From positions 10,108,001 to 10,172,000 of the forward strand of contig NC_088323.1 in the NCBI RefSeq assembly GCF_910592395.1: a stretch of DNA of 64,000 nt, given 5' to 3'. A program made the position numbers and the translations under genes. Below are positions 13,101-24,157 of the stretch, piece after piece (the first letter of the stretch is position 1; every line of letters starts with the position of its first letter). Below the pieces are notes generated by a model that had not been told where the DNA came from, searched no databases, and was given only the letters and a program-made list of their open reading frames with translations. This DNA comes from Lineus longissimus. Lineage: Eukaryota > Nemertea > Pilidiophora > Heteronemertea > Lineidae.

Positions 13101-16100
13101 AAGGCCAAAGCACCTTCAGGAAGAAGTCCTAAATGTGAGTCAATCGAAATCGGTGACCTCGTCTACCTCTTCATTGACCGCAATAAGAACTCTACTCGCG
13201 ACCGCTACTTAGTCACCGAGACAGACGCAAATTGGTGTAACATACGCAAATTAGTCGGCTCACAGCTACGAAACGCTTCATATCGCGTCAAGAAATGTGA
13301 ATGTTACAGGGTGCCCAATCTAGAAAACAGCGGTCTTCGCCAAGACACGTGTCCCCGCGATGACTCGGACGACGAAACTGAGGAAGAAATGCCAAAAGCC
13401 CAACCATGCGTTCAGCAACTACGCGAAATTGATCAGCCGCCGCCGCAAATCCCCCAAGAAATTATACCGCACATTGCAGATCACGCGCCTGTAAACGAAC
13501 CAAATACCGACAGTACAATAACTCCATGTGAGAATACACTATGCCGAACAACCCGAGTAAGCCGTCCGCCAGATTTTTACGGCGATCGTGTCACCAATCC
13601 TTAAGTTTTGAACTCTACTGACTTGTGATCTTGGTATAAGGCACTTAGCTATGGACTATCGTTTGTATCATGGCCAAGAGTAGGCCTATATTCTCGAGAA
13701 AGAAAGAAAATCGCGCCATACTATTGTATTGCCATAGTATTGTTATGCTCCTTTGTTGTATGTATTGTAATCAGTAATTGCGCTGGCGCAATCCCTGTTT
13801 GTTTGTCCCGCGGTCAGATCAGTTTACGACCAGGAGTTCAACTGTGTACAAGCCGTGTGAGAGCTGTGTGTTGACAATAATATTATACGTGTGTTTATCT
13901 CCGGAGTTTGTGTTTCGTCTCTTACCCATACTGGCGCTTATTATGCTAAAACTCAGCCTCCTTGCTGAAACTGAGCCTCGTTTTGGTGCCAATTCATAAT
14001 AGTGCATTGGCACTGCAATGTACTACCTGTCTGATAAGGGTAGCCAAAGGATTATGTGCCACTAAAAGTGTCCCCTGTGACAGTCCCCTGAGGTTTCAGG
14101 ATAGATAGGTCGGATGACTGACACCTCTTCCTCAGTTGATATCAGACTAAAAACTTTGTAACATTCATTTCTGACTGGATCTGCCTCTGGTTTATGCAGA
14201 TGGTCTTTATATCTGTTAATACCAATTGATTTCTTGGCATATGACAGGCAGTTATGAGGACAGGAAATGATGTGCTCAAATTAGCCCAAGTTGAGGCCAG
14301 TGTTGAGAATAGAAACCGGACAATGCAACTTAAGGCCTGTGATACCTAGCCACATCTTATGATGTCGTCATGTCTAAGATCGATCATTAGATGTTAAAAT
14401 TAACGGTCAGTTCTGTTCATTTCAGTTAACCGTATATCGCCAGATGCTGCAGCGAAAGAAAGATGGCAGCAAGCAGTGTGTGACGTCCAGCCAACGACAG
14501 AGTCCCATACAGGGTAACCACTCGGCGATCCACCCGACACCACCTCTACACACCATATCGAAAGCAATAGTAATTCCTGGGACACACATTCCAAAGGTGG
14601 TCATACCACGTATTAGGGGAAGCTATGAAGGATTAAATGAAGAAATTGAAAAATTAGTTCTGCGAAACCACCCTGGTCCAGAGGGTGAAGAACGGGTAGG
14701 TTACGATTTCTGTGGTAGTCAGATAATGTTGGTACGGCAGTTCCTTTATGCAGCCATTAATTATTGAGTCTAGAAAGTTGAAACTTTGTGTGTGGATGTC
14801 TTATGACAAGATGACAACCTGACTTGACAGTCATCACCATTTGACCTACTTTTTGGGCTCCAGGTAGCCATCTTTGAAAATCTTATTTTGTCGATATCTT
14901 ATGAACGCTGATAGCTAGAGTCATGGAATTTTTACTGTCGGTACTTCTGATTCATGAGACTTCTTGACATAATACCCAGGTTTTTGATTTGACCTACTTT
15001 TGAAGATCACCGAGGTCACAAACTCTAAAATTTCACCTGTCTAGTTCTTTGCTACGACTATTGTATTGTAAAAAAAACATGTACATTTAATTTCACCAGA
15101 CAAGTGAACTCGGGGTAGTCAGATTATACAATACAATTAGAGCATTGTACATTGTGCCATAATTGAAGGATCTACTACCAGGTGAATTCTTTGGCAAGAA
15201 ATCTTTTGTCACACATATTATATAATAATGATAATAATAATAGTGAGTTCTTATAAAGTGCTTACATGTTTCCCTGTTCAAAACACTTTTGGGCCATCAT
15301 ATTATTACTCCGCTCTCCACAGAAATCAATCCTGGGTTAAAAGGAGCAACCAGAAGGCGCTCACTTCAAGTTGAACTCAACCAGTTTTCATGTTTGATGG
15401 TCGCTGTGTTCTATTTGTCCAAATGTCCTTTTCAGCAAGTACAAGAGCCTACCCCTGATGGGCACCGTGCGCCAGTATTAGAGCTAATCCGAGGCAGCAG
15501 CACACGCAGTGTCGACACTCAGACCCCATCAGGTTACATTGAACATGACAGCGGCAACAGCAGCAGGTAACTGTTAGCGGCTCACAACCCGATGCATGCC
15601 CTCAGATATATAAACTTTCTGTCAATACCAAGGTTCTAAAGTTTGTCGTTTGGTAGGAGAGCATTCATGTTATAACAGCTCCTGTGATGTTGGACTAGTC
15701 TGAATCAAAATTCTTCGCAAGACTGACACTCTGAAATTCTGAAATGGGCTCAAGACAGTTGTCCAGGAGAATTTTAGCTCAGCTGACGAAAGGCAGCACA
15801 AATTTTGGCGTTTAGTTAATCAGAATCGATAGACCAGAACTGTAGATAAAGCTATTATAAGATGGCACACTTGCATCAAAACTATAGGTGTGACTGAATA
15901 GGTGTGTTGTATTGTTGGAATGACAAACCATTTTGTTGTCTACTGTCCATGTTGTTTACATTGACCCCAGAATCTCAGCGGAGGGCCAGGCACTTGGGCC
16001 TCTTCAATCAATATGTAGGAGGTGCTTTTGAAAAAGTCTGAAGTGGAAATGGTGCCTAAAGGTGTCACTTTACTTACAGGTCACAGTCCATCAGTCCAAC

Positions 16101-19100
16101 GTTCCCAATCATTCCAGCGGGTTCGATGGACACATCACGGCCATCAAGTCGCTCAGAGTCATCAGATAGCACAAGTAGGGAGTCAGAAACTCAGGGAGAG
16201 CTGAAAATTGTGAAGTCACGTAAGGAGGCAGAATTAGAGGGTATGTGCAGAATGTCACCATTGTAGTAGAGGAACCAAGTGAAACATGTACACTTGATCA
16301 GCACGTTTAAACAAGTAACAACAATGAACCAAATACCAACAACTTTGTGTATTGATGTGTGCTCGGATGACACATAGTCAGGTGCATCCCTCAAAAGTGT
16401 ACATGTAGTTTTCATTCACCAAATTTTTGCCTGGTTTAAAATTTTTTTTTCCCCATCTCAATTTGGAAAACAACCACTTCTTATTCTAGGAAGTGTGCGA
16501 GTACAGGTTATGACTTGTACTATGTCGTGGATGAACTGTCATTATTGGTTGCAACTGTTCACTTCTTTATAAAATGCATTTCGAAGAAATGTTGTTAAAA
16601 GCTCCAAAAAATAACCGAGACATGCTAAAAATGGTCAACTTGATCAATGTGTGTTAGGGATCACTTCCACAGTCCGCAAGCGATATTCGCCGGCGAAATT
16701 CACCCTACAGTATTTCGTCTGCAAAATCTGTCCGAAAATGTGTGGCGATTATATGAAATCACCGATATGTCAGATGCGAAATTCGCCCACAATTGCGCCT
16801 ATTCTTCAATATCGCCCCAAAAATCGCTCCAGGTGATAATGGAGAGATTTTATGAAATTGGTGGCTCTTGCATGCTTGTCCGATATAACGATTTTGCAAC
16901 AACTTTCGCCTTGTTTTATCGGCGGAAAAGTGCAGTCGCGTGACGTAAACAAATCGGGTCATACTAAACAGCGTCCACCAGGTTTAAAAGCATATTTATA
17001 GTCATCAAAGTAAAATCTAATGGTCATAAACGAAATAAGCAGGACATTTCCTGATCATTTCAAGACATTTGTGTGCTAGATTAGCGTGTTGTTGTCTAAA
17101 ATGTACCAGCGTCCATCACCCAGTCGGCAGCCATGTTGGATTTGACTTGGAGGAAATGATGGGGCTCCCAATACAACAGGAGCCCTGTGATTTTAGACAG
17201 CATCTCCCTAATTTTCAGGAAATGTGTTTTTTATGGTGTACTTATTACGTTTATGGCCACCAAATTTTATTTTGATGACTTTATACCCGATTTTAAACCT
17301 GGTGGACGCTGTTTAGGATAACCGGATACTACAACGATCTTGATTGGTTGGCTGTGACTCAGAAACATAAGCCAAATATGATTAGCTGTATGATTCAGTT
17401 CATTCCGCCACAATCCTTCGGAATGCATACCATGATATCAACAACCTCAAACCTCTGTGCCAAATAGTGTGGCTACTCGTGGATAGATGCGATGTATTTG
17501 ATTACTGGAGGAATTCCAGTTTGTGTTTTTGTTTGGTCTGCTATCGGCTGATGTGGGAATTCGCATACTACAACACATGTAATATTCACTCCGTTCCGAT
17601 GGTTGGTGAGAGCGAATTAGGCGCGATTATTGATAGATTTTTTACCTGCAATCCTCATTCAGTTTGAATTTACGCCTGATCATAATAGAATCGAAGCAGG
17701 CAGCGATTTGGAGGCGAATGGGTGTGGCGATATTCGACCAGGTGTATTTTCGCCCCGATTCGTGCAGCAAATATTCGCATGCGAACTTTGGGCGTGATCC
17801 CTTATCGTTCGCTTCTTCTCATCATGGAAATAACACTTGAAGACACTTCTTTCCTAGAGGACTGTATATTTTAGACTAAAAGTTAGCATTGCCATTTACA
17901 AATAGACGGATTAGAAGCATTGCATCATATTAAGTTATAAAAAGGTTACAACCATTAACCATTATGTGGAGTAAAAGCCTGTGGCCTAACTATGAGACCA
18001 TTTCACGCCCAAACAGCATGTTTCGTAACCAGAATGAATTCCTGACTACCAAATATCTACACGTTGAGCACAATGGCCCTTGGCCATTTCATTTCAAGAT
18101 GCAGCTTCACGGTGCGCCTTGGAAAAAAAAATCTTTGATCCCTGCATTGGCTGCTGAACGTCACAATTTTGTGACCATGTATTAATTTGATTGACGAGTG
18201 CGATGCCGCCAACCAGTTGGAGCACGAGACCGCACTTTGTTAGAATGAATACTGTATGTTGCATTGTTTGAGTTTGGTCAGGTTTTGAAGGAACCGTTAT
18301 TCCCATTCCAAGATTTTCAAACTCCGTGACTTCAAACCATATGTACTCTAGACTCACCAAACTAACACCGGTTCATTATCTCTGGGCATGACCGCCCCCA
18401 GCGCATTGCGCATTGAACAGGCCAAGGCTCCTTCAAACCCGTTTGGCTCAGGGCCTATGTGCCTGTCATTGTGACCCCTTGCCTTGCTCTGAAATCGACA
18501 CCAAAAACACCAGGGGCAGGACATGATGTCATGAACAGCAGAAATGTTAGATAACTTGGTGTCGCCCCCTATTGGCTATCTTGATTGAACAATGTTGAAT
18601 GGCATCAAACAACAAAAGGCATTATATCTATGGGGACTTGGCTTGCATAGTCCAAAACGGTCTTATATCGGTGAGTCTAGAGTATATATATATATATATG
18701 TATCAATGTTAAATAGATTCCTGTTAATGTAATATTCTACATTTGAAAATAGAAATTTGGAGAAAATTAGGATCACTTCGGTTGATAGTTTCTCCACAAG
18801 CAGTGGTTACCCAAATAAGCAGCTCTCTTTGACAAGAATCTGTCCACTTCTCCAATTTTGCATTCATCAAATACCAAGAACTAAATCAATGAGCATGTTC
18901 TTTAGGTTAATAGTTGTCAACGGGCCACGCAGGTAAGAAAGGTGGAGTCGCCTTGAAATTGTCTGGCCATGGGCAAGCGGCAACTTGGAATTAATGGAAA
19001 ATCCACACTTCTTGCACCGACAGCTGGGGCATGCATTGCAAACCGGCTGGTTGCCGTTTTCTAGTAGTTAATTTTTTGTAGGATCTATTGCTGATGTGTT

Positions 19101-19931
19101 TTTGCTCATTTCAGCATCAGCATGTTCTGTTCCACAAGAAGAAGAAGAAACGGAATCACCTGAACCGCAGACTCTACCAAAAAATACCATTAGTCCTCGC
19201 CCAAATAAATCATATTCGTTTGTGAGAGAGCCTCCAGATGGATGTGAGAAAGTTAACATTATCAGTGAGCCAAAGTAAGCCATTTGAAAATATTATGTAT
19301 TTCATAGCCCTGACCTCTAGGAGGAGGCGTTGTGTTTCAGGTTACAGTATAAATACAATTCATTCATGCTTCAAGCGTATAATGTCAGACAAAATATGAC
19401 CAAAAATACTCCAAACTACATCCGCCACTACAGCTGGGCTAATGTCTTAGATAATTACTGATCAGTTCATAGTGTATTCCGCTTTATAAACTTATCTGTG
19501 ATATAAACTAGTCTGTGAGTGAGGTGACCACAATTGTCCCACTGACCATTTCTTTTATCAGCCAGTTTGCAGTAACCATGCATGTGACCAAAGTTGTTTT
19601 CAAAACCAGGTTTTGCATGTTATTAACAGGCAGTGCACGGTTGGTCATGTGCCATGGTTACTGAAAACTGGCTCATTTGGGCAGCCTTTCGATGTTTAAG
19701 CCTACTATAAGATTTGTTCTTGTCTCCATGCTGATATTTTGTGTTTGTTTCAGAAGAGCTCCTCCAGTGCTTAAGGAGCCACTTCTCTCCTGTCCTCAGC
19801 AAAGTGAATTCGTGCTAAAACCAAGTGCGCAGTCTGCGTTCTACCCATTCTACACTAAGTTATATGGACAAGAGATTGCAATGAAGGCGCCTGTCACACC
19901 GGCAGCATTGCCAAGCATAGAGAGTCAGTGA
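6995..19931 (+). CDS. FAM117: FAM117/GLCCI1-family gene, seven 3' coding exons
   Basis: Spliced gene with coding exons 6995-7143, 8928-9020, 14426-14695, 15436-15566, 16080-16219, 19115-19274 and 19754-19931. Every junction is GT-AG and all codon phases join without a break, giving about 372 residues to a TGA. Motifs in order recall the FAM117 family (vertebrate GLCCI1, FAM117A and FAM117B): [91 protein letters not shown], and a C-terminal LLSCPQ...SAFYPF block. The family is poorly understood biochemically: Ser-rich phosphoprotein-like proteins without a known catalytic domain. The first exon used here begins with two bases of a split codon, so at least one upstream exon is missing; I did not find it in 1-6990. 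Large introns have absorbed several transposons without damaging exons. Family assignment is confident; orthology to one vertebrate paralogue is not resolved. Confidence 0.9.
7493..7508. repeat. C16 homopolymer
   Basis: Uninterrupted run of 16 C in the intron after the first recognised FAM117-family exon; similar C/G runs occur at 40520-40537, 50691-50704, 56793-56807 and 58104-58117. Confidence 0.9.
7861..8345. mobile_element. piggyBac-type MITE, TTAA TSD
   Basis: TTAA at 7857-7860 and 8346-8349 flanks inverted ends CCCTATAACACCT / AGGTGTTATAGGG. A TTAA duplication with CCC-starting termini is typical of piggyBac; Kolobok also uses TTAA. The 485-bp body has no coding frame and carries the 21-bp word TGGAGGCGCCCGATGACGTC(C) twice near the left end. 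Confidence 0.85.
8385..8570 (+). repeat. Possible tRNA-derived SINE with poly(A) tail
   Basis: A segment with a box-B-like word (GGTTTGAGAC) at about 8432 ends in an A17 run at 8552-8569. The box A match is weak and there is no second copy in the window, so this is tentative. Confidence 0.3.
8928..9020 (+). CDS. FAM117: FAM117-family exon ([10 protein letters not shown])
   Basis: Acceptor gttgcag before 8928, donor gtaagt after 9020; exactly 31 codons, phase 0 at both ends. It encodes an acidic start ([11 protein letters not shown]), a lysine run and [15 protein letters not shown], matching the basic RSAS segment of the family. Confidence 0.85.
9334..9567 (+). repeat. 5' LTR
   Basis: Direct repeat of 13714-13936. 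It contains the tracts ...GGTCAGATCAGTTTACGACC and ...TATTATACGTGTGTTTATC. It is 11 bp longer than the 3' copy. Confidence 0.88.
9688..11901 (+). CDS. Gag-Pol fusion, truncated in RT
   Basis: 737 codons from an ATG about 120 bp after the LTR. An N-terminal gag-like region (about residues 1-250) is followed by a CX2C...HX4C knuckle ([19 protein letters not shown]), an acidic SDSDSD linker, a retropepsin-type [10 protein letters not shown] site, a long linker and the start of a Gypsy-type reverse transcriptase ([30 protein letters not shown]). The frame ends at TAA just after the RT fingers. The palm with the YxDD motif and the first part of RNase H are missing because sequence resumes directly in RNase H. 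An internal deletion is the simplest reading, so the element cannot make its own reverse transcriptase. Confidence 0.85.
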   Translation: MQRAPKQWCLLKTETINSFENWRQNPLYTLSLDGNFAPFLADGVTWGKKTRAAPLRGFEDDPNTVPEAKRLTGQQKVNYLELMLGQIANYCPIISRNTIVKSLVSIDSIWQTIRLHFSFQTTGAHFIDFSDIHLEPDERPEDLYQRLMAFTEDNLLKANGLSHHDEQLGDNEELSPSLENVITLTWLRLIHVDLPKLVKQRYGTELRTRTLASIKPEISQALASLLDEIYTNEGAKVMRTAAYQHSRTKPVSKRSGFKTTRRKKQCPLCKEANRPGQSHFLSECVYLPDSDRKFMLKSRQITGIHDDGSESDSDSDNIEINHTGAESCIPAVSRVQVRQSPYIDTFVHHHATRIVVDSGATGNMIRLSTAKRLGADIRKSSQSAHQADGSSPLTIAGETTLTFVRDKHELYFEGLVVENLDVEVLAGTPFMKYNDITIRPAKHEVILSDGTTFVYGPLSRSSSRHAVRQPKLSARHPQQPPFDIPESIPKDSEYALEPHGRATDLQGEIWPPPRIITSVPRKMRIPNLTAEPQVVKRNEHFCQIRPVIVSEVDPKYHNLKTNHPQPVQTEKHSANVQLDPDNVLSSDIRSKFRAALDEYDDVFNPMFTGYNGASGPFEAKVNMGPVQPPQRKGRLPQYSRDRLTELQNKFDELENQGVFKPPEDIGVSVEYLNPSFLVKKSNGNFRLVTAFADVGRYSKPQPSLMPDIDSTLRQIAQWKYIITTDLTSAFYQIPVKA
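11905..13604 (+). pseudogene. Pol remnant: RNase H C-terminus and integrase
   Basis: After the deletion, frame 2 encodes an RNase H tail ([22 protein letters not shown]). Near 12137 the reading moves to frame 1 for a zinc-binding integrase N-terminus (HxxxxH ... CHVCASL). Near 12605 it moves to the frame running to TAA at 13602-13604, with the integrase core: [10 protein letters not shown] ... [12 protein letters not shown] has D and E 35 residues apart. A basic C-terminal region ([23 protein letters not shown]) follows. Two frameshifts and the upstream deletion make it non-functional. Confidence 0.8.
13714..13936 (+). repeat. 3' LTR
   Basis: Second copy of the LTR, directly after the purine tract at about 13695-13712. 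Confidence 0.88.
14426..14695 (+). CDS. FAM117: FAM117-family exon ([11 protein letters not shown] ... [10 protein letters not shown])
   Basis: Acceptor tttcag before 14426, donor gtaggt after 14695; 90 codons, phase 0. Starts [17 protein letters not shown], then [10 protein letters not shown] and [11 protein letters not shown]. It lies 490 bp downstream of the LTR retrotransposon that occupies the preceding intron. Confidence 0.88.
14770..15060. repeat. Degenerate AGCTCACC-family core monomer
   Basis: Words such as ...TTTGACCTACTTTT...GGTCAC and ...CTTATGAACGCTGATAGC follow the order seen in the ~300-bp core monomers at 44.8-45.8 kb, but with heavy divergence and no terminal hairpins. Confidence 0.5.
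15436..15566 (+). CDS. FAM117: FAM117-family exon ([18 protein letters not shown])
   Basis: Acceptor ttttcag before 15436 and donor gtaact after 15566; ends two bases into an Arg codon that the next exon completes. Contains [12 protein letters not shown] and [14 protein letters not shown], both strong family signatures. Confidence 0.9.
15775..16004 (+). mobile_element. Short AGCTCAGCTGA-type element
   Basis: Starts TAGCTCAGCTGAC and ends GGCCAGGCACTTGGGCCTCTT, the start and 3' hairpin of a sister family also seen at 41537 and 46064. About 230 bp with no core tandem array. Confidence 0.55.
16080..16219 (+). CDS. FAM117: FAM117-family exon (Ser-rich linker)
   Basis: Acceptor ttacag before 16080, donor gtaagg after 16219. 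The first base completes the split Arg; the exon encodes [14 protein letters not shown] followed by a Ser/Arg-rich stretch and ends one base into a codon. The SQSxSP start and the phase match at both sides support it. Confidence 0.8.
16657..17801. mobile_element. PIF/Harbinger-type MITE, TSD TTA
   Basis: TTA at 16654-16656 and 17802-17804 flanks inverted ends GGGATCAC...; the left and right termini share GGGATCAC, then diverged GTYCGCAWGCGA-like sequence. A 3-bp TWA duplication and G-rich ends fit PIF/Harbinger. No transposase. A 347-bp TA-flanked MITE is nested inside. Its ends differ from those of the 47.7-62 kb Harbinger, so it belongs to another family. Confidence 0.8.
16967..17313. mobile_element. 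Nested MITE, TA TSD
   Basis: AACAGCGTCCACCAGGTTTA at the left is repeated inverted at the right, and the similarity extends about 75 bp inward with mismatches (AAAGTCATCAAA, CATAAACG). TA flanks both sides (16965-16966, 17314-17315), as in Tc1/mariner-type elements. No coding frame. Confidence 0.8.
18020..18094 (+). repeat. AGCTCACC-family 3' end relic
   Basis: GTTGAGCACAATGGCCCTTGGCCATTTCA preceded by ...CCAAATATCTACACG, matching the 3' end at 62150-62231; the 5' part is missing. Confidence 0.65.
18346..18682. mobile_element. MITE, 13-bp TIR, TA TSD
   Basis: CTCTAGACTCACC at 18346-18358 is inverted at 18670-18682, and TA flanks both sides. The 337-bp body has no coding frame. The right flank runs into a (TA)n microsatellite. 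Confidence 0.78.
19115..19274 (+). CDS. FAM117: FAM117-family exon ([18 protein letters not shown])
   Basis: Acceptor atttcag before 19115, donor gtaagc after 19274. Two bases complete the codon left open by the previous exon. Encodes an acidic [11 protein letters not shown] run and [20 protein letters not shown], a near-invariant family block. Confidence 0.9.
19560..19672. repeat. Foldback, ~32-bp arms
   Basis: AGCCAGTTTGCAGTAACCAT... pairs with ...ATGGTTACTGAAAACTGGCT across a loop that holds a further 7-bp stem (CAAAACC/GGTTTTG). It lies in the last intron of the FAM117-family gene, 80 bp before the terminal exon. Confidence 0.7.
19754..19931 (+). CDS. FAM117: FAM117-family terminal exon and stop
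   Basis: Acceptor gtttcag before 19754; the first base completes a Lys codon and the frame runs to TGA at 19929-19931. Encodes [21 protein letters not shown], the C-terminal motif, then a short tail. The vertebrate proteins carry a longer C-terminus. Confidence 0.85.
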
Positions 19932-22479
19932 CATGAGGATTATAGTATGTGAGGAGATTCTGGCTGGCCTTAATGTTTTGATTAGTGTCATTCTATCAGA
20001 AACTGACAGTAGAACCAGCGTCTGTGATGTCTTTTCAGACTTGCGAATGGTTGGTCGGGTAGCAATCGCAGTCGAGCTGGAGACAGCAGACGTTATTGCG
20101 TCTTGTCTTATAAGATGAAGTCATCTATCTCCTTGATATATTGTATTGTGATAACATTTAATATCTGGCTGGAGTTGTTAGTGACCCTAGAGTAGCTGCT
20201 GGTCTATGGCTACCTGACTTTTCACTTGACAGTGCCACGTGTATTAGGTCACTTACTGTGTGCATCATCTGTAGATATTTTTATGCAACATTCTTGTAAA
20301 AACTGTATAGTATCCGCACAAGGAGTCATACAAATCGTTGAGTCTTTCATAGGATTTTCCCTCCTGCCATCATAAAAAATCATTGGTTGTCCTGGCCCAA
20401 CCTTTCTGACATGATTTATTGTGTGTTGTTATGACATCGTTAGTAATAATTAGTTCATAACATGGACTCACTCTTTTACTAAAAATTTAATTGTTTGTCC
20501 CATCACTTTATTAACAAGCCTATTTGTGTACAGATAAAAACCTTTGGTGCTGTGATGTCTGTCATTTTGATCAATATGTTTCTGTCAGTTGGTGTTGAGG
20601 GTGACATTAATAATTATAGCTGCTTAGCAAAGAAAGCTTCAGAAAATACTGTACGTGGTTGAGTAGGCCCCCTTAATTGTTTTTGGCCTTATAGCAGTGT
20701 GGCCAGTCATTGTAGTGTTGTGATATGTAGCCAGGATAATTTAAGGAAGTCTGCCTTCTCGTGGTGTGCTGAACGTCATTTATCTGTCCGTGGGTTTCCA
20801 GTTACATGCCCACAGAACAAGTGTCCTGGTGCCACACTTTTTGTGGCGAGGTAGGCAGGTATTGAGCTTACAGTTAATAATACCTCTGGGTACATGTAGT
20901 TATTCTGCGGGTTGCATTGTTAGCATGCATAATCTGGAAACCTATTCTGTCCTTACAATCCTGTTGACCCAAACTGTCTCCAAGGTAGTTGGAAGCATCC
21001 ATCTACAACCAAATGAACAAGGAGAGTTCCCTTTTCTAAAGCCTTGGTATTTGATCCAGGTGTGGGCGTGGCTTAAAGGGGTACACCGTTTGTAATTACT
21101 GGTGGTCCAGGAAAATAGAAACACATTTATACACAATGCTGAAGTGAAGTTATCATGCATAGGAATTGCTGAAACTCTGTACTTACAGTAGTTGTGAATC
21201 TGTCTGCAGTATTGTTGAAATTTATACCAAGTACGTATTCACATTTTCAAATTCAATACCAAGATTTTAAATATTCAGCGATTGTACTGTGTCAGAAATG
21301 TGCACTACTTGTCCTCAGTTTATTTGTAGGGCACAACAGCATTCCCAAAAGCAGACATAATATTCACACATATTCTCTCTGCCACTATTAGCTGCCATTT
21401 TGGAAAAGTACAGCACATTATACATTGCGAACGCCCAGTGTAATTAGACTAAAAATGGCTGCGGCTGACAGATTCGTACTCACTTTTGACTTTGGGGGTA
21501 AAATGACAGAAACTTATATTGTTTAGAATAAATCTTTTTGCAACCAAAATGTTCTAATATATATCTTTAACCATGTCACAAACTTTAACGACTAGCGGCC
21601 CCGTAAAGTCTCATAATAATTGAATGGCCTCATCCAGGCCATTTGGAGGCAATGCAAGCAGGGACAGAACGACCTCAGTTATGATAGAGTTTCTGTTGTG
21701 CGCTAGGATAGCAGAACAGAGGGGGATTCCGAAACAAATTTTATGAATTTCGTGGACGAGTGATCAGGCAGTATATTATAACACACTTTATGGCTGGTAC
21801 AGAAAAAACCTAGGGAATGGTATGTTTGACGTTGTCAACATAGGTTATTTAAGGTTATATCAGCCAACATAATCTTTTTGCATTTTGGTGAGCACTTCTG
21901 TATCGGCGAGCCTTTTTAAAGGTTACAGTTATTTTCTAAAAATGTCCGTTTACTTTTGAATCGCCTTCAGGTCTTCTGAGGGCTGATGGTAAATCTTGGA
22001 ATCCGCTCTTGTGATTTATGCATGTGATAGTTTCAAATGTGATGAATTCTGTTTGGCAGCACCCATGCTGATGATGTTGATGCACCAGTGCAATTGCAGC
22101 CTGATCACCATCAGTCAAAATGGGACTTCCTGCAAGCTAATATAGTAACCCTGCTGCTGGCTTTATCATCAAAAGTAGATGACCGGGAACTTGGCAGTTT
22201 TATGATGGGGTATCATCAATCTTGAACTTACTCACTGCCGTTGCTACAAAAAAAAGAGACTGGGAACTTAAGTTCTGGTTGAGTAGTTTGTTTTAAATGT
22301 TCTCATGGTTTCCGACTCTAAGAACCCATTTAGTATTTTGTTCCAGATTGGTATTGGTCTAGGAATGCAGGAGTTCTTGATGGTGTTCATATTCACACGT
22401 TTTTGGTTATATTTGGCATTGTTTGTAGCTCATGTTCAAGTTGGTGACTTCAATAAATCGATTGAGTCTGCCAGCACAG
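19932..22479. other. 3' UTR/intergenic, no further gene seen
   Basis: Begins as the 3' untranslated region of the FAM117-family gene; I did not fix its end. The first AATAAA I see is at 21527-21532. No coding frame with a recognisable motif. Confidence 0.5.
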
Positions 22480-23400
22480 CCACCATCCCATTGCTGATCT
22501 TGAATAGAAGAGTCGAGCGCTGCTCTTCCCTCCTTGATTGAAGGCTCCACCATCCTAGGTCATTTGTAAGTTACAAATCTTGCCACCCTTTCTTTGGACC
22601 ATCTCTACTTTTATGATGTCTTTATCAAGGTATGGATCCCATATTGCAGCTCCAGTACTGAACGGACCATGGCAAGGTACAGAGTTTCCTTGGCTTTTGC
22701 TGGTGATCCACTCCGGTTCCCTCTGATTAACCCTAAAACACAATTTGCCTTCTTTGTTGTGCAGCAATATGAGAGTCCCATGTCAAGACAGTGTTAGGCC
22801 GAGGTATTTGGCTGTGTGTACTTCATGGAGAATGTGCCCTGATAGAGCGTAGAAACGTTCAAGTTTCTGTTTTTCTTCGAAATGCGCATGATATTGCATT
22901 TAGATGCATTGAACGACATGCCCCAATCTTTCCTGCATTGTACTGTTTTAAGGCGATGCAGATGTCCACCGACTTGATGATTCTGTAAAGCAGGCAGTCA
23001 TCTGCAAAGAGTCTTACTTGGGATTGTACAGCTTTAAGTAAATCATTGATGTGTAATAGAAAGATGAGCGTCCCCAGCACTGTCCGTTGGGGGTACTCCG
23101 GAATCAACAGGAACAGGTAGCTATGATTCCCCTCCAACTACTACCATTTTTTTCCTGTTGGTCAGGAATTTTTTAATCCATTCAGTGATGGGACCTTGGT
23201 TGCCATAATGATGGAGCTTATGCATGACTCGTCGTTGGGGGTGTGTATTAAATGCCTTGGAAAAGTCAAGGATAGCTATGTCTATCTGGTTGTTATCGTC
23301 TTATTCAAAAAATTAAGGGATTTTTGGAGCTTTTTTTCTCCAGCCAGGTGCTCCATAAGCTGATTAGGTAAAGATGAACAAATGGTTGTAACTAATAACC
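22480..23400 (-). pseudogene. CR1/Jockey-like LINE, reverse-transcriptase relic
   Basis: Reading from 23400 down, frames with shifts encode RT motifs in order: a degraded start, DIAILDFSKAFNT (motif A), HKLHHYGNQGPITEWI, PQRTVLGTLIFLLHINDL (motif B region), VRLFADDCLLYR (motif C, intact ADD). After about 22860 come YLGLTLS and VEMVQRK-type thumb sequences. Frameshifts and stops break it. Together with the ORF1/endonuclease remains at 34.9-35.8 kb, in the same orientation and correct order, it forms one old LINE that the Gypsy insertion split. Confidence 0.8.
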
Positions 23401-23526
23401 AATTAACTAAACTTTCTAATTAGAAAAATATGCAAATTAGGTCACATGACTGTGACTATTTCAAGTGATGTTTCAAACAGAACCTCAAATGGAGCAATTA
23501 CCATTAGGTTAGTGGTGAAAAACATG

Positions 23527-24157
23527 TGAAACCAACATCCTTCTCGTTTGGTTGATCTTTAAACAGCCGGACAACAGGATTCGTCAATATGCTTCTTTAT
23601 TGGATCAGTCTTGTTGTACATAGATTATTGTGGACCTCGTCTACTCTGGTCTATCCTGACCTCTGATCTCTGTCTGTTAGAACTAGGAATCAAGCTAGAA
23701 TTTATATCATTTTGTGTTTTGTTTTAGGTTACTAATGACATGAATGACCAAAATAAGGAACTCAATTCAGAGAATTGAGTGGGCGAATACGCCAAACATT
23801 CTGTAGTCAGGGGGTTGTTTCTAAGAGAGACTAGCTTTAAGTCCTAGCAATCATCAACATTCTGTTAGTCATATGTATCGAACCACAACATACACCTACA
23901 ACTTCTAGGAACTTGACCAGTGACGCACGGGTAAAGCGAAGTCCAGCCGGAAGTTTGGCAAGACTTTGGTCACCCATGTTGTGGTAACAACGTGGTTATA
24001 TCGACGATCCCCATACGTAATACCAACATGGAATGCCTAATCCAGTTCCTTGTTGTAGAAATACAAGCCTAGCAGTGGTTCTAACATAGGGCTAACAACA
24101 CAATTAATAATGACAATTTAACTAAATTAAATACAACCAAATATACCCTTGGTATCA
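23527..24157 (-). repeat. 3' LTR of the env-bearing Gypsy
   Basis: 631 bp. Relative to the 5' LTR it has about 250 extra bases at roughly 23735-23986, between GGTTACTA and ACAACGTGG. Elsewhere I saw no mismatch. Confidence 0.9.

Larger units (their letters stand above)
9334..13936 (+). mobile_element. Ty3/Gypsy-type LTR retrotransposon, defective
   Basis: 4.6-kb element in the intron between 9020 and 14426, same orientation as the gene. LTRs 9334-9567 and 13714-13936 differ by three substitutions and an 11-bp indel, so insertion is fairly young. Internally: PBS candidate TGGTGGCACC directly after the 5' LTR, a fused gag-pol frame, frameshifted RNase H and integrase parts, and a purine tract (GAGAAAGAAAGAAAA) before the 3' LTR. 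LTR ends are CGCCA...TGGCG rather than TG...CA. Only CTT matches as target duplication (9331-9333 and 13937-13939 by my alignment), so the exact edges may be off by a few bases. Confidence 0.85.
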
